A stretch of 64,000 bases of DNA, taken from the NCBI RefSeq assembly GCF_032854445.1, contig NC_088297.1, positions 550,169 to 614,168 on the forward strand, written 5' to 3'. The DNA comes from Liolophura sinensis (Eukaryota; Mollusca; Polyplacophora; Chitonida; Chitonidae). Below are positions 59,010 to 64,000 of the stretch, piece after piece. Both the position numbers and the translations under genes were made by a program. Every line of letters starts with the position of its first letter. Position 1 is the stretch's first letter. The notes beneath the pieces were generated by a model, which saw only the letters and a list, made by a program, of their open reading frames with translations, was not told where the DNA came from and ran no database searches.

Positions 59010-59211
59010 CATTAACCTCATCAGGACATGTGCCCTAAATGACTATAAATTTTGTCCATGATGAACTTGTCAGTTTTTCCTGATTTTCAGTTCTATTGAG
59101 TTTAGAAAGGTGTTTTGAGGTTTGCTTGATTTTACATAGGATGATATTCTACAGGAAAATTATAAGTTTTCAACACCAAATATAATATTTTGCGACATTT
59201 ACATGTATCTG

Positions 59212-59224
59212 CCCCCCCCCCCCC
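59212..59224. repeat. Poly-C tract, 13 nt (copy 2)
   Basis: Short counterpart of the 37-nt C run at 30314. Confidence 0.9.
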
Positions 59225-59531
59225 GAAATGCACTTTTGTGGGTGAAATTATAGATCATGTGGGGTATTTGAGGAATCCTCAGAGGTATTTGACTCCTGAG
59301 GTTTGACAGGTACTTTGTGCAGGTGGGTGGTTTTCTCCAGGAATTTGACCTACAAACCCGATTGTCCATACTCAAGGATATTACGAACCTGACCTATATG
59401 CCATCGTTTATATTTGGGAATCAGTTTTGAGCACCAATGGCTGTTTAATCCTCAATTCCTGGAAACAAACATTGACGTCAGCTTCCCTGCAGATTTTTTC
59501 ATTTTTGGTTCAATTGTAGACATGCTGCTGC

Positions 59532-59807
59532 TTTATTTATTTATTTATTTATTTGATTGGTGTTTTACGCCATACTCAAGAATATTTCACTTATACAAAG
59601 GCAGACAGCATTATGGTGGGAGGAAACCGGGCAGGGACCGGGGGGAACCCACAACCATCCACAGGTTGCTGACAGACCTTCCCACTTACGCCCTGAGAGG
59701 AAGTCAGCATGAGCTGGACTTTGAACTCACAGCGACCGCATTGATGAGAGACGGCTGGGTCATTACACTGCGCTAGCGCACTAACCAACTGAGCCAAGGA
59801 GACCCCC
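59532..59807 (-). mobile_element. SINE family 1, full length (copy 2)
   Basis: Counterpart of 30662-30937 with a shorter G run. Confidence 0.93.
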
Positions 59808-61436
59808 GACATGCTGCTACCGTGTAAGTTAAGACTAGTAATCGTGGTAATGGAGGCACACCTCTTCCACCATGGAAAATTCAATAATCGCAAAAGTTTT
59901 TGGCTTATGCAAAGTGTTTACTGTCTAACCTCAACTGTCCCTTTTCACTGGTGTCACAAAACCCTGGGTCTTTCCACAGGACTTAAAACATTAGGCTTCA
60001 GTGTTTCAAAGAAAGTGCTCAGTCACATCCAGTATAATTCCACTTATAAGGCCAGTTGTGGATGGAGGAAGTTCACCATCTATGATTTGCACGGGTTAAG
60101 TTTATTTGGCTATTTTAGTCACGTCACGAAGGTGTCTCCATGTAGCAGGCAGCACCCAGTGCATACACGTTTATAATGCTGCCTCACTGGAATGCCATGC
60201 CAGAGACTTGGTGCTCGGTCCATTCCCACTGAGCACCAAGAGAGGTAGTACCAAGAGATTTGGGAGCCCGGGGGAAACCCCCGACAATCCAAGGTTGCTT
60301 GCAGACCTTACTTGGTCCGATCTTTGGAAGTTCAAATGTTAACCTACTGGAAAAATGTAAAAAACTAAAGTATTATTTCAGGACTTACATATAACACTAA
60401 AACTGAATTGTTGCGGGTCAAATTTCAGGCCATTTGCCATCAGCATTAGTATCAAATTCCTCAGTACATGTACATTCATAAGCCTGCCCAAGTAAAAATA
60501 TTGGACAGTTGCACAGAAATAAAAAGAAAGGATAAAATTTCCAAAGATAAATTTATTACAAGACATTCAGTTGGATCATACAGATATTATACATGTAACA
60601 CGTTACCCAGCATGTCATAACTGATCACCAACATTTGATTCACATCACAGGATCTATCAGACTAATAACAAAGAAATACAATAAACCCAAATGAAAGCAC
60701 TTCCGTAATAAAGTTAGTTAGCCAGCATCACACTATATCGTCCAAAAATTGGATTAAATATCGCGCAAGAAAAATCGGCTGAAAGGAAAAGATTCCAAAT
60801 CAAATCGTAACAAATTTATGCAACATAGAGTTGTTTGATTATGTAGTCATTATAACAAATGCAAATTGGATTATCAGAAGAAAACAAAGTGGTGAAGCTT
60901 AAAATGACAAAACGACATCAACGATGTAAAGAGAGTTTTAGAATACAAGTAAACTACGTATTTCCAATTTTTCACATGCAACAATTTCCAAGACTTGGAA
61001 AAGATCACTGAAGATAACCGTTATAGTACAGTATAATTTGCACTCACTTTCTGGATGAACTAAGCAGAAAACAGAAGTATAAACATGCAACTACGTGGTA
61101 ACTAAATGGACGCACATCCATGTGACATGGACCCGCTGCATTCTCGCCCATCCGAGAAAAATGACGTGTTTTACAAGAACAAGATTTTCCAGGACTTTCA
61201 AGGACCCCTGTTAGTGTACAAAGCTTCATAGTGGAGTTCATGATAAATACTATTTTGGTCATGTTTTCATTGTTCCATTTTGAACATAATGCCATGTATT
61301 CAGCTTTCAAAAAAAACCAAGATCTTCGCAAAAATTCATTTTTCGAGGACTTTCAAGGTTCTAAAAACCTTTCACCAAATAAATGTACATACAGGTGTAA
61401 AAGGTTTCACTTTCCACAATAATGCCTAGCTAAAGG

Positions 61437-61577
61437 GAGCTGCCAGCAACCTGTGGATGGTCGTGGTTTCCCCCCGGGGCTCATCTCGGTTTCCTCCCAC
61501 CATAATGGTCGCCATCGTATAAGTGAAATATTCTTGAGTACGGCGTAAAACACCAATTAAATAAATAAATAAATAAA
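61437..61577 (+). mobile_element. SINE family 1, 5'-truncated (copy 2)
   Basis: Counterpart of 32565-32702 with the same truncation point. Confidence 0.9.
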
Positions 61578-61753
61578 GGGAGCTCAAGCCACTTACACAC
61601 TTTCCTCAGTCACGACATACTGGTAGACTTCGTGTAAGGCTGGCCAAATGGTTATACCAACCTATCAAGCATTAACAGGCACCAAAGCTCAGAGGAACGG
61701 AATCTTAAAAGGAACCAACACCTACTGAGTCCTATCAGCTGAAGGGCAAATGT

Positions 61754-62026
61754 GTTTATTTATTTATTTATTTACTTGACTGCTGTTCTTTCGTTGCACT
61801 CAAGAATATTTCACTTATAAGACGGCAGCCAGCATTATGGTGCGAGGAGACCAGGTAGATCCCGGGGGAAACCCATGACGATCCACGAAGTTGATGTCAG
61901 ACCTTTCCATGTATGGCCAGAGAGGGAGTCAGCATGAACTGAACTTGAACTCACAGCGACAACATTGCTAAGAGGCTCTGTCACTGCGCCGCGCTGGCGC
62001 GTTGAGAACCTCGGCCATGGAGGCCA
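61754..62026 (-). mobile_element. SINE family 1, near full length (copy 2)
   Basis: Counterpart of 32880-33150. Confidence 0.9.
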
Positions 62027-62092
62027 ACTGGATGTGTTAATAAGGACCTGAGCACAAACCATTCTCGGTCTGTTATAGGATAACGTGAAGGT

Positions 62093-62203
62093 GGCTGTAC
62101 GTGAGAAGGTCTGTCAGCAACCTGTGGATGGTCGTAAGTATCCCCTGGGGCTCTGCCCAGTTTCTTCCCATCGTAATGCTGGCCGCCATCGTATAAGTGA
62201 AAA
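62093..62203 (+). mobile_element. SINE family 1, truncated at both ends (copy 2)
   Basis: Counterpart of 33217-33325. Confidence 0.88.
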
Positions 62204-63018
62204 ATGTAAAATCTGGAATACAGTGTAGCGTAAAATGTGTGAAGCAAATAAACACATCACATGAAGGTATGCTTATGTATTTTCTCATGAGCAGTATGAC
62301 ACCTGAACATGCACAACAGAAGTACGAATATATATACAAATATGAACCACAGAATAAATCACATTCCAAAACGCACGAATCATATGTCCTCATAACAACA
62401 GCAACTAAAAGTCGTACTATTTAAATATTTCTATGTTCATCTGTAAATCTTGTCACCCCACAAATGAATATTCAAACGCTTTCGTCCGTTCATAACTTAA
62501 AACAAACAGAAAGATCTTGTGTATTAGCTTTATAAACTTTTGATCTCAAAATTAAGTTTACATTTAACGTTAAGCGAAATGAATTCTGTTATACAGCAGC
62601 GCATGTTTTCACTTCTGCGTTTTTATATTCACATAAAAATGAACATAAATTTTTTTTTTCCATAACAGGTATATTCCCACACTTAAGATTGTAATCACAG
62701 AGAAATCACACAGATTTACTGATATGGAAAAAAATAATTAAAACAAACTTTAAAAAAGGCGTATTACACCGTTAAGCTGTGTATCAAACTGGAGTACACT
62801 TTTACTTCAATGAGTCTTTTTCTTGCAACGCGGAAGCTTTCCTTCCACTCAATACCCCGCCGTCACAATGAGAACTACTCATGGCTATGACAGCACTTTC
62901 CTTGACTTTTTCACATTTATTATGAAAATATCTCTGAAATGTTATATTGCTAAAATGGCCTTTTGCTCCTGGCCGACAGACAGACAAATGAATCTACCTT
63001 GCGGATGACAGGTGAATT

Positions 63019-63086
63019 CTAACGCCTTTGTAGCTTTTTGATCATTTTCATTGTTTTCTGCATCATTGGGGCTGGTGCCTTCATCA
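63019..63086 (-). CDS. ELOA: ELOA terminal exon, intact (copy 2)
   Basis: This 68-nt exon enters in phase 1 and encodes MKAPAPMMQKTMKMIKKLQRR then TAG. That is the usual Elongin-A C-terminus (APMMxKTxKxxKxxxxRR-stop). It serves as the reference showing that copy 1 (34140-34208) has a one-base insertion. Confidence 0.9.
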
Positions 63087-63457
63087 CTGAAAAGAGAAAG
63101 TAAAAGAATACACAGTTTACAGTCAGGAAGACACTTTGGCGTATAGCCTTACATCCACTCTGAGTCTCAGACACACCCTCTAAGGACACTGCCAGTTATG
63201 CCCCTGCGTACATGATATCGAGACAGAATTGCCTCACTTTGAGTCTCAGACACACCCTCTATGGACACTGTAAGCTATGCTTGGTATACACAAGAGCCTG
63301 GCGCCCAACTCAACTCCATTTGACGACTTCATCGAGTCGTAACCGCTCGTGTGTGCGACATAGTGAGCTGAGTTGGATGACATTTTAAGCTCTTGTGTAT
63401 GCCATGATTTAAAGACTTGAACAAGACATAAGACAGTGTTGACTAAGACTGACTCAC

Positions 63458-63652
63458 CTCTGCGTGGAGCTACAGGAGCTGTGTCCATGGCGAGGCGACT
63501 CTTGAGACTCGATCTCTGGTAACCAGCTGGGTTAGGTTTGGACCCTGAGGGGCTCATGTCCACTGTAGCCGTCCCATACTTCATCTGTTTTCGTCTCACA
63601 TCTCGCGGCGGTTTGGCAACAGTGTCCACATATGCGAGCTTGGTGAGACGCA
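63458..63652 (-). CDS. ELOA: ELOA penultimate exon (copy 2)
   Basis: Second copy of 34482-34676 with the same splice sites and length. The only coding difference I see (GGC/GGT at the Gly of AGYQ) is silent. Confidence 0.9.
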
Positions 63653-63667
63653 CTGAAAATAAGAGTT

Positions 63668-63915
63668 CATTTATTTATTTATTAATTTATTTGACTGTGG
63701 TTTTACACGGAACACAGAAATACTTCAGCCAGAATTACAGTGGGAAGAAACTGTGCAGAGCCCACAGGAAACAAACGAAAACAAACAAACCATCTGCAAG
63801 TTGCTGTTAGGGCTTCTTCCATACATCTCAAGTAGTGTAAGTTTGAGTGCATTAATGAGAGGAGCCTGAGTCATTGCACTGCGCTAGAACACCAACAAGT
63901 TGACCATAGAGGCCT
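63668..63915 (-). mobile_element. SINE family 1, old copy in an ELOA intron (copy 2)
   Basis: Counterpart of 34693-34937. Confidence 0.82.
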
Positions 63916-64000
63916 CTTTCAAACATTAGGACACATCCTGAACTGCATATTAAGAAATAGCATGACTCCTTAAACATGTAACTATAACAAACCCTTGTTT

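Larger units (their letters stand above)
40150..64000 (+). repeat. Long direct duplication, copy 2 (23.85 kb, runs off the window)
   Basis: It begins at the first base after the N gap and is still matching copy 1 at the window end. It carries the second copies of PTRHD1, KIAA0319-like exon 1 and the ELOA 3' end. Stretches not listed separately in copy 2 have the same content as their copy 1 counterparts. Confidence 0.97.

Overview
The window is animal nuclear DNA, most likely from a mollusc or close lophotrochozoan. Genes are split into short exons with consensus GT/AG sites, introns are kilobases long, and the sequence is packed with minisatellites and tRNA-derived SINEs. The dominant SINE has the tail '..gtgaaatattcttgagtacggcgtaaaacaccaatc(aaat)n', which I associate with molluscs and relatives. 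There are no bacterial features. Three genes can be named, all read by eye from exon translation, splice sites and phase.

Layout. (1) 1-22180, minus strand: the 5' part of a KIAA0319-like membrane protein gene. It runs from a signal-peptide exon (22141-22180) across an 11.6-kb intron to a MANSC exon, two EGF-like exons, a short linker exon and a Thr-rich exon (1834-1915); intron phases agree at all five joins. Its introns hold large minisatellites, including about 54 copies of a 73-bp unit. (2) 25.3-28.8 kb: the two-exon plus-strand gene PTRHD1 (27702-28792), with a conserved unidentified minus-strand exon 85 bp away in divergent orientation, and a GC-rich YY1/E-box-like patch near 25.76 kb. 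(3) 34.1-38 kb, minus strand: the last five exons of Elongin-A (ELOA); its 5' part is not in the window. (4) 37.9-39.5 kb: a minisatellite built from the ELOA exon at 37855-37953 together with its 3' splice site.

The main structural feature is that 11323-35023 occurs again, in the same orientation and with scattered substitutions and indels, at 40150-64000. The second copy begins at the first base after a 200-N scaffold gap (39950-40149). This is what two overlapping allelic contigs placed end to end would look like (uncollapsed haplotigs). A real 29-kb tandem duplication is possible but less likely. Copy 2 carries a second PTRHD1, a second KIAA0319-like exon 1 and the last two ELOA exons. 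The ELOA terminal exon is intact in copy 2 but has a one-base frameshift in copy 1.

Most other open reading frames are translations of SINEs or minisatellites. I found no clearly new biochemical system. The most unusual items are the exon-derived decoy-acceptor minisatellite in ELOA, a 480-bp fold-back structure near 26.2 kb, a 1.1-kb element with inverted ends, and the duplication itself.
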